Source of the DNA: Limonium bicolor
Lineage: Eukaryota; Streptophyta; Magnoliopsida; Caryophyllales; Plumbaginaceae
Assembly: GCA_023374045.1 (NCBI GenBank)
Contig: CM041778.1
Span: 287,781,533-287,845,532 of the forward strand
DNA: 64,000 nucleotides
Direction of reading: 5' to 3'
Shown: positions 1 through 11,364 of the stretch, piece after piece
How positions within the stretch are numbered: position 1 is the first letter of the stretch
Layout of the letters: each line of letters starts with the position of its first letter
The notes under the pieces: generated by a model
Seen by the model: only the letters and a program-made list of their open reading frames with translations
Databases searched by the model: none
Told to the model about the DNA's origin: nothing
Program-made: the position numbers and the translations under genes

Positions 1-1134
1 CTTATCCTTTCTTCTCCCATTGAACTTCCAAGCACCAAAAACACACAAAACCACCACAAAAACAGAAGAGAAACATCCTTAACAGCATAAAGAAGAAGGA
101 GTGAGAAGCTCAATTCGAAGTCAATCCAGAACTGGCATCAGCGAAGCACCAAAAGATCCCCGATGTGAAGAGTCTCATTAAATCCGAAGGTAAAATAGAT
201 TGAAATCATGTTTTCTGACTTTGTTCAACTTTAACTAGTCTGTGTTAAAATTTGGAGTCGAATTGACTTTTTACCGCTTCTGAATTAGCGTTTGTTTTCG
301 CTTCTGCCCAATAACTTGTTTGCTAAGTTTCGTGTTTCATTCGAATTCATATTGTAAACTTTCGATCACTAATGTGTTTAAAATCTTTCAGGCTACCTAC
401 CCATAAAATTTGAGCCAGAAACACCACCGAGAGCCACCTAAGCGCCGCCGTCCGAGGGCGGTCCGCACCCACGGACGCTATATCTGGGGTCCCGGACGCT
501 CTGTCCGAAAGCCGGACACCCCCGGACGGTGGCATGATATTTTTATTTTCAAAAGTTAGGGTTTTATAAAAGATGTCCGGGCCCACGGACGTCCTGTCCG
601 TGGCCTCGGACTTTTCAAATTCTTGTTTCTGTTTAAATTTGACTTTTCTGTGTAATTAGGTTAACTAGGGTCCGTGGGTTCGGACATTAGGTCCGTAGCC
701 ACGGACGGAAACAAAATTCGACCTAATTCTGCCTCCGAAACACTAGTTTAGGTAATTTCACTTTCCACTTTTATTTTCTGTCAAAAAATGTTAAAAATAC
801 AAAAAAATCAGAAGCGCACACTTAGGTTAAAACGACTCATAATAAGCCGAAATTAAACTAAGTAGAGGAAAAACAACTTCTAGGGGTAATGAAAGTAATT
901 GAACCCTGAATAAGTCATATACTAAGCCCCCGAACCCGAACTCTCCTTTCCTAATTTGATCTTGGTAAAAATTAGGTGGCGACTCATAATAGGTTCCAGT
1001 GAGCTAACTTAGGATTTAATAAATAATGTTTTATGACATAGTTATTAAGCTTAGGTTATAAGTGGACCTAAAACCCGGTTAGATCCTAATCAGCTTTAAT
1101 CAACACAGGATAGTGTTTAAAATCGAGGCTCACA
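1..1134 (+). mobile_element. Ogre/Tat-like LTR, 3' part (3' LTR of an element lying to the left)
   Basis: This stretch aligns by eye, with small gaps, to 58925-60051, which is the distal half of a full Ogre-like LTR. Shared blocks include the TCTTCTCCCATTGAACTTCC start, the GGAC/GTCC-rich core and the terminal AATCGAGGCTCACA. The LTR ends with CA at 1134. What follows is not a primer binding site but LARD LTR sequence (compare 24271 onward), so this is the outer 3' end of a plus-strand element or solo LTR inserted into the outer LARD's LTR. The 5 bp after it, GATAC, is the expected target duplication, but its partner lies outside the window. No coding potential is supported. Confidence 0.8.
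425..725. repeat. GGAC/GTCC-rich inverted-repeat core of the Ogre-like LTR
   Basis: The otherwise AT-rich LTR carries a GC-rich patch built from GTCCG, CGGAC, CCCGGACG and CCACGGAC words in both orientations. Examples are near 446-535, 575-610 and 668-708. The same patch recurs at about 59360-59635. The words can pair with each other to form alternative hairpins. Confidence 0.6.
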
Positions 1135-1675
1135 GATACTAAGTAGTACACATGTTGATTAAAGAGTAATGATGGACATTTAGCCACTCACAACTCATTT
1201 CCAAGACAATTTTTCAAAAATGTGCTTTAAGACTCCTTGAAGCACATTTTGTGTTTTAACTTGTTTTCAAGCTTGTTTTTCTTTAGGAATTGATTTTAAA
1301 TGTTCATTAACATGTTACTAAGGTCTACGAATGACCTTTAGGTATTATACAAGGTTTCACCAAGTCTAGGACAAGTATTTGCCTAAATTGACTTTATGGT
1401 GTCTTCTCGTGTTCTCTTTGGTTTAATTGTATACCATGGTTTCCAAAGGACTTAATTAGTCTTATCAAGTCATAATTGCATGTTATCAAGTCTTGGTAGG
1501 CTCTTTGGGTCCTAGCCAAGTTCATTCCAAGCTTAGAGCATGTTTTTGCTCAAACTGTCTTAATGGTACTTATTGTCTCTCAATGGTTTAAATTGTTCAC
1601 TAATGTTGCTAAGGCACTTTTTAGCCTTAATATACCATAGTTTAGCATTTAAACAACATATCAAGGTTTGGGGTA
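1135..1675 (-). mobile_element. Outer LARD: 3' LTR remnant (LTR start side)
   Basis: On the minus strand this is the first ~540 bp of a TGAAATACCCC-type LTR. It matches 24271-24818 nearly word for word, including the TGTGCTTTAAGACTCCTT and GTTTTAACTTGTTTTCAAGC blocks. The rest of the LTR was displaced to the left by the Ogre-like insertion. The expected terminal TGAAATACCCC is missing: the sequence passes from TTTGGGGTA straight into internal sequence at about 1671-1675, so a deletion has removed the LTR boundary. Confidence 0.8.
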
Positions 1676-3362
1676 ACATAACGATCTTTCAGAACTCAAC
1701 CACATTAGGACTCAAGGTCAAAAATAATATTTATTACACATACCACACAACATGTCTTAGCATGTATAGCAACCAAAAATACCCTTTTATATATATTGTG
1801 ATCCCGCAGAACCCGGTCGCGATGGACACCTTCTGGTCCCCGTTCCTTTGAGAGATCAAAACAATCACTTAACTTTTAACATATGTACTTCCCATGTCAC
1901 CGGTCCGAAGACAAAGGCTCATACGTCCTCAGCTCGTGAGCAAGTACTACGAAAATATTGTTTACGTGGTTAAGTATAAGAACTTTCTTTTTTTAAAGTA
2001 TCAATCGAAATTTTTGGAAATACCAATTGAAAATCCTTTTTGAAAACTCAATGCAACCCCAAGTCCAATTTATGCTCTTGCATCTTTCCTTAGCGTGGTT
2101 ATTTGTGACCACTTATAGGGAGCTTCAAGAGTCATCCAACCCTGATGTGATCAGCATCAGTGTTGAACTATCCTTCCACCCCAATTTGTGTTCGGCTTCC
2201 CTTGATCTCATGAAAATCAAGTTTCACCTCCCACTTCAAATTCAAGCATCAAATAATACACTCATTTCCAATTTTCTATCTTTTAAATCATTCCAGTGAT
2301 AATCACCACATCTCCAAGGGATAGAACTCTGTCTATCAGTTATCATCATTTCACCTTTAATCAAGTTACCTATGGAATTTAATTCATACTAGGTTTTATA
2401 TAGGTTTCATGCCCCTTCATAACTCACAATACTGTATATATATACATACTTTTATCAAAATACAATACACAGTATTACATTTAGTATTATACGAACACAT
2501 ACTGTTGGGGTTTTAGCTCCCCGAGAGTTTCTCTACTCCCTTACACTTGTACTAACACACAACAGTTAACAAAGTAAACACACTTATCACAATGGTATTT
2601 CGCATCGTCTATGCAAAATTACCACAATTAAACCATGAATGAATGCGTATGTTAGGTAACACACGCACCAATCATCCAAACAAATTGTTTTGTGCTATGC
2701 ACAACCTAGTTCACGTACACTTGTACGGTAAAACACACTAAGCGGTTTTACGCTCTATCCCCCTTAAAAGGGATTACGCCCACATAATCAATAACTGAAC
2801 ATTGGTTCGAAATGTTCTGCCACCGTGATGTATTTTAACTTCCACGCGGTCTGTTATACAATGCGTTCTGGTTAGAGGATCTTAACCATATTGGCGGTTT
2901 AGTCCTTAAACGAAGAATTCTCATTAGAGTTTGTTTAACTCATAACCGGTTTCAGTTCTGGCCTGTAAGGCTTCTTGGTGTTAATAATTAGCCATTCACT
3001 TATGTTCACTATGCACATTCAACACTTGAAAATCACTGGCTCACTAGTTCTTGCTGCGCAACTCTTGATAAATTTAGAGCTTAGTTTGCCCCATTCGTTA
3101 TTCTTAATATATTTTCTCAACCGATGCGTGGTATTTCTTCCCATGTGCGAATTCGGTGAGTTTCAAACTTCCATCCACTTCTATGATAATTTACTGTGTA
3201 TACTGCTATGTATTTCACATTGATTGACTTGTTTTCTTCCGTCTTACTGTCGGTTGAGATTGAGCTACCACCTAATATGTAGTGCTCTTTCGGTTATTTC
3301 CCACAATTGAGGTATATTCCATACCGCTATTTGGTATTTAGTGCTACTGTAGTCACTTATTG
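1671..3362 (-). mobile_element. Outer LARD: internal domain, 3' half
   Basis: The reverse complement matches the inner LARD's internal domain from about 10740 to 12450. Examples are the block at 3240-3360 versus 10735-10860, and the GATCCCGCAGAAC region at 1800 versus 12220-12240. It carries no gag or pol. It contains a PPT-like motif (2752-2772), and on its antisense strand a 90-codon open frame (2027-2299) with a counterpart in the inner copy. It is interrupted at 3362/3363 by the inner LARD and resumes at 17268. Confidence 0.82.
2752..2772 (-). promoter_or_regulatory. Internal polypurine tract of the outer LARD
   Basis: On the minus strand this reads CCCTTTTAAGGGGGATAGAGC, one G-to-A change from the copies at 11345-11364, 42979-42999 and 54245-54263. 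It lies about 1.1 kb from the LTR boundary rather than next to it. Confidence 0.55.
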
Positions 3363-3367
3363 CTAAC
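3363..3367. repeat. Target-site duplication CTAAC (left) of the inner LARD
   Basis: CTAAC directly precedes the TGAAATACCCC LTR terminus at 3368. An identical CTAAC follows the TGTTACA terminus at 17267, as expected for integrase-mediated insertion. Confidence 0.93.
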
Positions 3368-5786
3368 TGAAATACCCCAAAACTTGATATGTGGCTTAAA
3401 TATCAAATTATGGTATGTAAAGGCTAAAAAGTGCCTTAGTAACATCAGTGAACAATTTAAACCATAATAAATGCAATAAAGCATTAAGACACAGTTTGAG
3501 CAAAAACATGCTCTAAGCTATGAGTGAACTTGGTTAGGACCCAAAGAGCCTACCAAGACTTGATAACATTTAATTATGATTTAATAAGGCTAAATAAGTC
3601 CTTAGGAAACTTTGGTGGACAGTTAAACCAAATAAAACATAAGGAGATACCTTAAAGTCAGTATGAGCAAAAATGTGCTCTAAGCTTGGGATGAATGTGT
3701 ATAAGACCTAATGGTCATACCTATACCTTGTTTATATGTTAATGAACATATTAAATCAATTACTAAAGAAAACCAAGCTTGAAAACAAGTTAAAACACAA
3801 AATGTGCTTTAAGGAGTCTTAAAGCACGTTTTTGAAAAATTGTCTTGTAAATGAGTTTTGAATGGCTAAATGTCCATCATTACTCTTTAATTAACATGTG
3901 TACTATATAGTATCACATTTGGGTGGCCATATTAGTGGGAAATCAAAAATTTCACTTCTATGTGCCTTAGTTTGTGAATAGTAACTTTTATAAGCTAGTT
4001 TGTAACATATAATGTTATAAGTAATTAAATTGGTCAACAAAGACTATATTACCCTCATAATTATAAGGGGGCCGGTTTTCTAAGGTGTGGTGACTCACCA
4101 CTCTCTTGTTATTTTGTGAAGTAAATAAAGATGACTAATATAGCTACTATTTACTTTACATATAAATATCTTCAAAAGTAAGTTCTATCTTCATTCTCCC
4201 TTCCTTTCCTTCATTTCCCACGGTTCCAAACACCACCACTAACCTCTCTTCTTCATTCTCTCACGGTTTGCAATAGTACTCACCACCATCTTCTTCTTTG
4301 ATCTCTTGTAAAATCTAGCTCACTTAACCAAATCAAAAACAAACACCACCATTCTCTTAGTTAAGCCAAGCTCTACAATCTTGTCTTTTCAAAACTTCAA
4401 AACCTCCATTTCGGTGCCAAGAGAAACCACCATGGGAGGAGCTTGAGCTCACCTTTTCACATATTCATGCTCTCCTTTGCTTCAAGGTAAGGAAACTCAA
4501 AGAAAATCCATGTTTCCTCCATGTTTTCATGTTGTCCGAAAATTCACCTCACAATGGTGTATTTATCTTGCTTGTTTTAGCTTCATTTGAATCTTCCAAG
4601 GGCTAGGAGGAGTCCTCTCTTGATACTTATTCAAGTTCTCTTCCAATTCCAAGGTAAAACAATTACCTTGATGTGTTAAAACAATATAAGTAACTAGGGT
4701 TTACAATGAGATGAAGCTTAAAGCTTATATACTCATTACAATGTTGGTATATTGTTTAGTGGTTGACAAGGAAGGAAATGCCTTACCGGTTTACAAGGAA
4801 ACAAGAAAGAAATTTGTGAGGAAAAGAGGTAAACAAGCTATCTCAATGTGGTTTAATGCCTTAGGAGAAATAAGCTTATAATGCTTGTTAAAACTACCTA
4901 AAGAGCAAATGGTAAATGAGCTAGTAAAATGCTCTCAAGGAGTTTATTAAAGGAATATGTATTGCTGGGTGTATTTGCAGGTCAAAGGCATTATTATGTG
5001 GGAAATTCAGTGTTTAAGGTTTATGCAATTTAAGGGCCTAAGAGCCATGCATTTAAGGGCCTAAGTGCCAAGCAATTTAAGTTATGCACTATATTGTGAT
5101 GTAGTGCTTAATGTGTGAAGTTTGTGTATAAAATGTGTTTGATGGATTTTAGGTGTTCTTGGATGAAATAAGGTAGAAACCTAAGTGTTTGGATGTGGGT
5201 ATATACTAGAGAAGCTATGGCCAAATTTGGGAAATGTGTAAGAAGTTCTAAGTGTGGTAAGTGAGTTTTGGTGAACTAGGAAGGATTAAAGGTGAATGAA
5301 TGTTTACTTGAGAAGAAAACATGTATTAAGGTGATTTAGAGTGATGCAAGGATTTAGGTGTTGTCTTGGAAGTTCTAGGAATTCAATGGGTGTTTTGTGA
5401 ATGTATTAAAGTCTTGGAGAAGTTGTTTAAGGTTTAGGTAAGGTTGGTGTTCAAGGAATAAGTGATGTTTAGGTATGATGTGAAAAAGGAGATTTAGTTA
5501 GAAAGAAAAGAAGTCGAGAGGAGATGATAAGGTGTAGAGGAAACACCTTGGTATTGTGGTCATCATAGGTGAAATGCCACCTAGAAATCATAAGGAGAAA
5601 ACATTGTAAGTGTTAGGAATTTTGTGGAGATATAAGTAAAGGTTTAAGGAATTAGGAAAAATAGTTTTGTGAGTGTTTAAGAATATCTTAAGGGTGTGTT
5701 GAAGTGCCAAATGATGTTAGAACACATTAAGAGGCCTTAGGAGAAGTTTGGTGAAGATTTGGCAAAGTTTGGGTAAGTATAGAAGG

Positions 5787-6055
5787 CGACCGACCCAGGG
5801 GCCGACCCAGTTTTTGGGTCGGTCGAGCCTCTGTCAGATGTTAGGAATGTGTTCGGTAATGGTCCGACCCAAAAGGGTGGGTCGGACATGGGTCGGTCGG
5901 TCAAGTTTCAAAGGAAGGAAAATGTTCGCACATGGACCGACCCAGAATGGTGGGTCGGACGTGGGTCGGACGGGCATGTTTGTAAGGAAGTAAAAGGGTT
6001 CTGTAATGGACCGACCCAGTTGTGGGTCGGTCGGTGGGTCGGTCGGACCAAAAAC
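5787..6055. repeat. GGTCGG/CCGACC hairpin cassette in LTR (5' copy)
   Basis: Four units start near 5787, 5862, 5935 and 6008, about 73-75 bp apart. Each contains CCGACCCA followed by TGGGTCGG. The first includes a perfect 11-bp inverted repeat, CGACCGACCCA with TGGGTCGGTCG. The matching cassette in the 3' LTR is at 15112-15372. Confidence 0.8.
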
Positions 6056-7517
6056 ATGGTTTAAGGTTATGAAATGATATGTGATGGTGGGGATTGGTAG
6101 GTAATGATGTTATAAGGATGTTGAGGACATGTAGGTGAGTTTTTAGTGACGATAAAATGGGCTAAAAGTTGTATTAAAATGTGAGAGTAAAACAAGTTAA
6201 AAATGTTAAGTTATGTAACTAAGTTAACGGGAAAAAATTAAGCATTGACATTAAATGATCAAGCAAACCCCGATGTTAATGAAAACACGTGTGATGTTAA
6301 CAGTTGTTCGAGAATTGCTCGAGGAACATAAATGGACAGGATAAGTGGACTCCGGTGACAGGTATGGTTTTCTTGCAACCTGCGTCCTACCGGATTACAC
6401 CGGCTTGTATGCCAATGTGTTTTTCTGTATGTTTGCCACGTTGTAAGATTAAACATGTAATGAGTTTACAGTAATTCATTTAAGTGGCGTGTTCAACTCC
6501 GATGCCATTTAACCTCGGCAGTGTTAACCTTAGTTAACTGAGTCTAGGATCACTTGAGAGTTCGGTATTCGGAGTAAACGACCCGTACCATGGGACGTAC
6601 TAACCACGGCTATGCGTGTGTTAATTGTGTGATATGTGTATGTGAATGTAGGGATCTCCCTTGTATGTTTAACCCAGTTGTAATACTGTATGAGTTGTTA
6701 TGTGACAGGCTCCATAGTGGGGTTCTAAGTATTGTCTAAAGTAAGTATGTACTAACAGTAGTGAGGAATCCGGTTTGGCCGGTCGCGCGTTGTTTGGGAG
6801 AGGGTATCCTTCCTAGCCTTACCCTTCTCTTGTTATGGTTGGTTTCCCTCACGGGTTGATCTCCCATTAGCTTACCTCCAAAGCTTAGCTTTTCTGACTT
6901 ATACGGTTTGGGGGAAACATGTGTTTGTGTGGTGTTTCGGGCCTCCAAACCCGAAACCGCCTTAACTTAAGTTACTCGTCCAACTATTAGGACGGTAATG
7001 TGTTGTTGTTATTGTATAACGAGCTTATCATGAGACTGGCAACATTCTCTAGGCTCACCAGTGTGTAAACAATGTTTGGGTCGGTTCCTAAGCGAACCAT
7101 TCCCGTTGTTTTATGCGTTTTGTTGTGATGCATATCCACTGCGGTATTATGTTGTGTACGTGGAAACGTGCAAGTGTTGTTAAGTGTTGTATGTAGTGTA
7201 TTTTATATTTGTATAATACGGAGTGTGTGGATCATGGATTGATTCCCAGTTTTGTATAAGAGCGTTTAAGGATAACCCGATTTAAGGGTATGTGTCGTCT
7301 ATTAAGGAAGTAGCTCCGTTGGAGGAGAAACACTCTAGGGGATGATGAATACCATGGGTGACTTTTAAGTAGGATGTTATCCGATTTTGAGCCGTTGAGG
7401 CGAAATGTTAAGTGTTGTGTGTTATTGTCACATGCATGATTTAAATATAATCAACTGCATGCTAAGACGACAATTAGTTGTGCGTGGCCCGTAGCATTGG
7501 GCTGCGGGATTACCAGC

Positions 7518-7544
7518 CAGCAAAGGTGCTGAGCCCCTTGGGGC
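7518..7544 (+). promoter_or_regulatory. Conserved double hairpin near LTR 3' end
   Basis: CAGCA-AAGG-TGCTG is followed at once by GCCCC-TT-GGGGC. The same arrangement occurs at 16858-16884 and, with altered loops, in every related LTR of the window. It lies about 400 bp from the LTR end, probably in R or U5. Function unknown. Confidence 0.5.
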
Positions 7545-7931
7545 CACCCCTTTCTCTTCTTTTCTTTTCCAGGTAAGAGAGCTGGAAGCCGTTCGAGAGT
7601 AGGACGGGTAGTCATTGTACATGGGTAAACTTTTAAGTGTATGTATACAGTAGGTGTAGTAAGACCGATATTGTTGTCGGCACCAGTTAATAATACTCGG
7701 TATAGTAGTTGATAAGGCGTTTGTTGTTTGTTGTTAATGGAAAGGGATACTAATGTATAGTTGCTCGGAATTTAGCCCATCAGACCGGTTACATTGTGTA
7801 TGTATTAGCCTTGTTAGCCACGTGGGGGCTAACGGCGTGTAACACCAACAGTTAAGTAATGTGATGAGGTTGTTCTTTCCTTCTTGCAGTTTGTTGTAAG
7901 TATGTTAATGTTGGATGGGGTGTTACAAAAG

Positions 7932-7943
7932 TGGTATCAGAGC
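7932..7943 (+). promoter_or_regulatory. Primer binding site (initiator Met tRNA type)
   Basis: TGGTATCAGAGC begins 4 nt after the LTR terminus. This is the standard plant LTR-retrotransposon PBS, complementary to the 3' end of initiator Met tRNA. Confidence 0.9.
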
Positions 7944-7959
7944 GAAGTATCGCTCTGAT
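7936..7959 (+). promoter_or_regulatory. Hairpin overlapping the PBS
   Basis: ATCAGAGCGA, loop AGTA, TCGCTCTGAT: a perfect 10-bp stem whose 5' arm is most of the PBS. Equivalent stems with compensatory changes are at 20237-20260 and 47757-47780. Confidence 0.7.
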
Positions 7960-10900
7960 GACTGAGTTACCGAGCTTAGGAAGTACCGAGTTAAGATTTA
8001 AGTACTTTGGGTTAAGGGTTGATAGCGTGAGAGACACGCTAGATAGGAACTACCAGAGAATACTGGAAACCTACAGTATCCTTCCCCCCTCCACAATCCC
8101 TGTTTTTAATTGGGAAAGAACGCCAGAGAGATGGAAGTCCACTCTTACTCGGGAATACCCGATCTGGCTGTTATTATATACCTTTAGGGTACGGAGAACC
8201 TGTCACACGGTATATCCCGAAAACTGGGAATCCCCGGAACGGTCTCCATCTAACAATTTAACCGCATTCCATAGCGACGAATGAAGGATTTTGTGTATAG
8301 GAGAATAGAATTCCGGCAACCTGGGTCGACATGCAGAGCAGTCGAGAATAACCACTTGCACGCACCTACCGTGCAACAGGCAGAAATGGATTATAACACC
8401 CGAGACAAGTGTCTACGGAACCACAGTTGATAAATAAAACACCAACGGTATAGCAACCGACAAAGGAACTACAACGTAGTACCCAAACAAGAGACAAGTC
8501 TCAGTAACCACGACAAGTGCGTGGAACGGGCTACAGAGAGAATACAATACTAAGAAAAAGGGGTCTCCCAGAATGGGAAACACCCTAGTTGATGATTGTC
8601 ATGTGAAGACAGTGAGAAGTCACCTAGACAATTATTATCAAGACAGTAAGATCAGTGAGGGCCAACAAGGCCACTGATGACAGTGCGGGTAAAAACAATA
8701 CCACAACCGGTATGTGTTAAACCGATTGCCAGTTAGCATGGCGCACTTGCCATAGCAAGTGCTGCTATAACAGGGCTGTTCGGAAATTTATAACCACTAT
8801 AAAGTACTTAGTAAAGTACCACACAGTTAAGTGTGAACATTATAACCATGGAAGGGCTTAACAGCCTGACCTTTGTAATTGTAAGTACACCATCAGCAAG
8901 AAGCTAGACTTGGTTAAGGTAAGAATGTTGTGAAACTATGAAAATTTTTCTTTCAACCCAGATTTATTCAAACCCTTTTCTTTTCAAAACCAAATTTTCT
9001 TTCAAACCACACTTCTTTCCCTTCTTTTAAACCAAACCAGTAAAACCAAGGACAGTTGACAAGGATACAACAATGGATAAACTTTCCCTCGATTAAGTTC
9101 GGGAAGTAAGGAATGAATATTGTCACGGGACAATATAAGGGAGTTGACAACAGAATACTTCACCTAGGCGTGTGACGGACACTACAAGTGTACCAACTGA
9201 ATTGTGGGACGACCGCACTCCGATAGGAGCATGTGGGCCTGACAGACCTACTTATGGGTTAGTTGGGTAAGTAGCAATGTATCAGTAAGATACCCCATAT
9301 ATGTATACGAGTGGAGTCCGAAACACGGGAAGTAGTCGACTCCGTCTACGGACAGCAGTACAAATCAAACAAGAGCTAAGGATTACAAGGAATAGTTGAA
9401 GCTAAGGAATTCAGTTAAGTTAGCAAGACTAAAAGGATTAGTGAACTCCTTTCAAGGAAATGTTTAAGAGTTAGGAAGTGCGATGGGCACAAACTGTTAT
9501 GTAAAGACACCACATATGTCTTAAGGATCCTTAGGGATAAACATTATAGCTGGAATGGTGACCCAGCCTGTACATGGCAAGCAGATGCCTAATGTGGACA
9601 CATTAATGTGCAATGAACGGATAAATTCCCAGAATAAGTACCTACACTACCAGGAAATGTTAATCTTCACAGAAGAGGATAATAACCAGTAAAGAACGCG
9701 AAAGGCGTAGCTAACGGAATGTACCAATAAGTGTGAGCCAAATGTAAGGCATAACTTAACAACACCCAGGAGCAATCCTTGAAGGGTGTTCACATCAACA
9801 ATGGTTGAATGAAATGCATGACAGAAGCACAAGGGTTGGAACTAACACACAGTTTAGACATAAGTTGTCTGGAGACGGACTGACAAACCTAAGGGGCATC
9901 CCATGAAAGGAAACGTGATGCAACGACCTTGTAATATTGTACAGAGAAGTACATGTGTGTGGACAGCCTATAATGAGCCCAGCTCAAGGCAAATAAGGCT
10001 GATAATCCAAAAGCAGGATATATCATATAAATTCGATTGATGGTAGAAGTTTAGGTTGTATAAGCGAATAAAGTGGTAAACGAACCACTGCATTAAGAGT
10101 GGGGATACCTCTCGACATTGTGACACCGCAGGAGCGGTAGTTATGTGAATCAAGTTCAAGAAATATGTTAAAGATTGACCATGTTGTTATTGAAAGAGAA
10201 ATTAGCTTAGTAGTATGTGTATAAAGTGAAGCACCTGGCTGAATAACGCCGGCTTGTGACTCGAATGATCGATGCTCAAGGAGCATTCAGTGGTCATCCA
10301 AATGAGGGATGAACCATAATATGATAATGTAAATTTATGTGTGGAAGTTAATTGACAGTAAATACTATGTGAGTTAGTGTTATACAATAAGTGAGAGCAC
10401 GGTGCGCAGTAAGCGACCGTTGTATAAGTGTTGTTGAATGATAATATGGTAGGTCGAACCAGTTACGAGATAAGAGTCTCAGTGAAGGACAGTGTGAATT
10501 CCATGGCGAGTCGCATAAGGGATTTACTGTCGAGAGTTTACGCCTCTGCACTCTGTATGACTGAGTGTTTTGGTATTGCACTTGCGCAGTAATGATCGAG
10601 TGTGATAGCTAGGAATTGGAGACATGTTAATTATAGAGGAATATGTTATAAAGGCCGATGCATAGGAAATGCAAGGCCGCACCAATAAAAGAGTACTTGT
10701 ACAAAACCGAATGTGAAGACATGATTAACAGTAAGTGACTACAGTAGCACTAACTACCAAATATCGGTATGGAATATACCCCAAATATTGGAAATAGCTG
10801 AGAGAGCACTACACACTAGGTAGTAGCTCAATCTCAACCGACAGTAAGTCGGAAGGGAACAAGTCAATCATTGTGAAATACATAGCTGTATACACAGTAA

Positions 10901-11344
10901 ATTATCATGGAAGTGGATGGAAAATTGTGAAACTCACCGAATCCGCTCAGGGTAAAAGATACCGTGCGTCGGTTGAGAAACCATTGTTACCAAGATAAAG
11001 GTGATAATTGGGGATGTACAATACAGTAAGAATAACAAATGGAGCAATTAAGCTCTACAGTTTGAGTTTCGCAGCAGAAACTAGTGAGCCATGATTCAAG
11101 TGTTGAATGTACATGGTGAACATGTGAATGGCTAATTATTAATGCCTAAAAGCCTCACAGGCCAGGACCGAAACCGGTTATGAGTTACAACTCCAATGAA
11201 TTCCTGGTTTAGGAACTAAACCGCCAATATGGTTGAGATCCTCTAATCAGAATCCGTTGTGTAATAGACCGCGTGGAAGTTAAAACACTTCACGACGGCA
11301 GAGCATTTAAGCAATGTTTAGTGACTGATTACGTGGGCGTAATC

Positions 11345-11364
11345 CCTTTTAAGGGGGGTAGAGC
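11345..11364 (+). promoter_or_regulatory. Internal second polypurine tract
   Basis: CCCTTTTAAGGGGGGTAGAGC with GGGCGTAAT just upstream contains the same TTTTAAGGGGGGTAGA core as the PPT at 12682-12697, but 1.3 kb before it. The flanking GGGCGT...CCC and trailing GC are also shared with 42979-42999 and 54245-54263. Confidence 0.65.

Larger units (their letters stand above)
3368..7927 (+). repeat. 5' LTR of the inner LARD
   Basis: It starts TGAAATACCCC and ends GGGGTGTTACA. At 4560 bp it is unusually long. From left to right it holds an AT-rich U3-like start, a CT-rich stretch (about 4190-4270), a repeated GGGCCTAAG motif (about 5034-5065), a GGTCGG inverted-repeat cassette (5787-6055), a conserved CAGCA/TGCTG hairpin (7518-7531) followed by GCCCCTTGGGGC, and a pyrimidine-rich tract ending CCAG near 7572. 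No protein-coding frame is supported. Confidence 0.93.

Noticed and set aside
5748..6064. Overlapping open frames in the GGTCGG cassette
   Set aside because: The frames are open because of the repeat composition. The same patch is open on both strands and varies between LTRs.
7931..8284. 117-codon forward frame at the start of the LARD internal domain
   Set aside because: It begins inside the PBS, has no gag wording, and the collinear outer copy does not support it as coding. Treated as chance.
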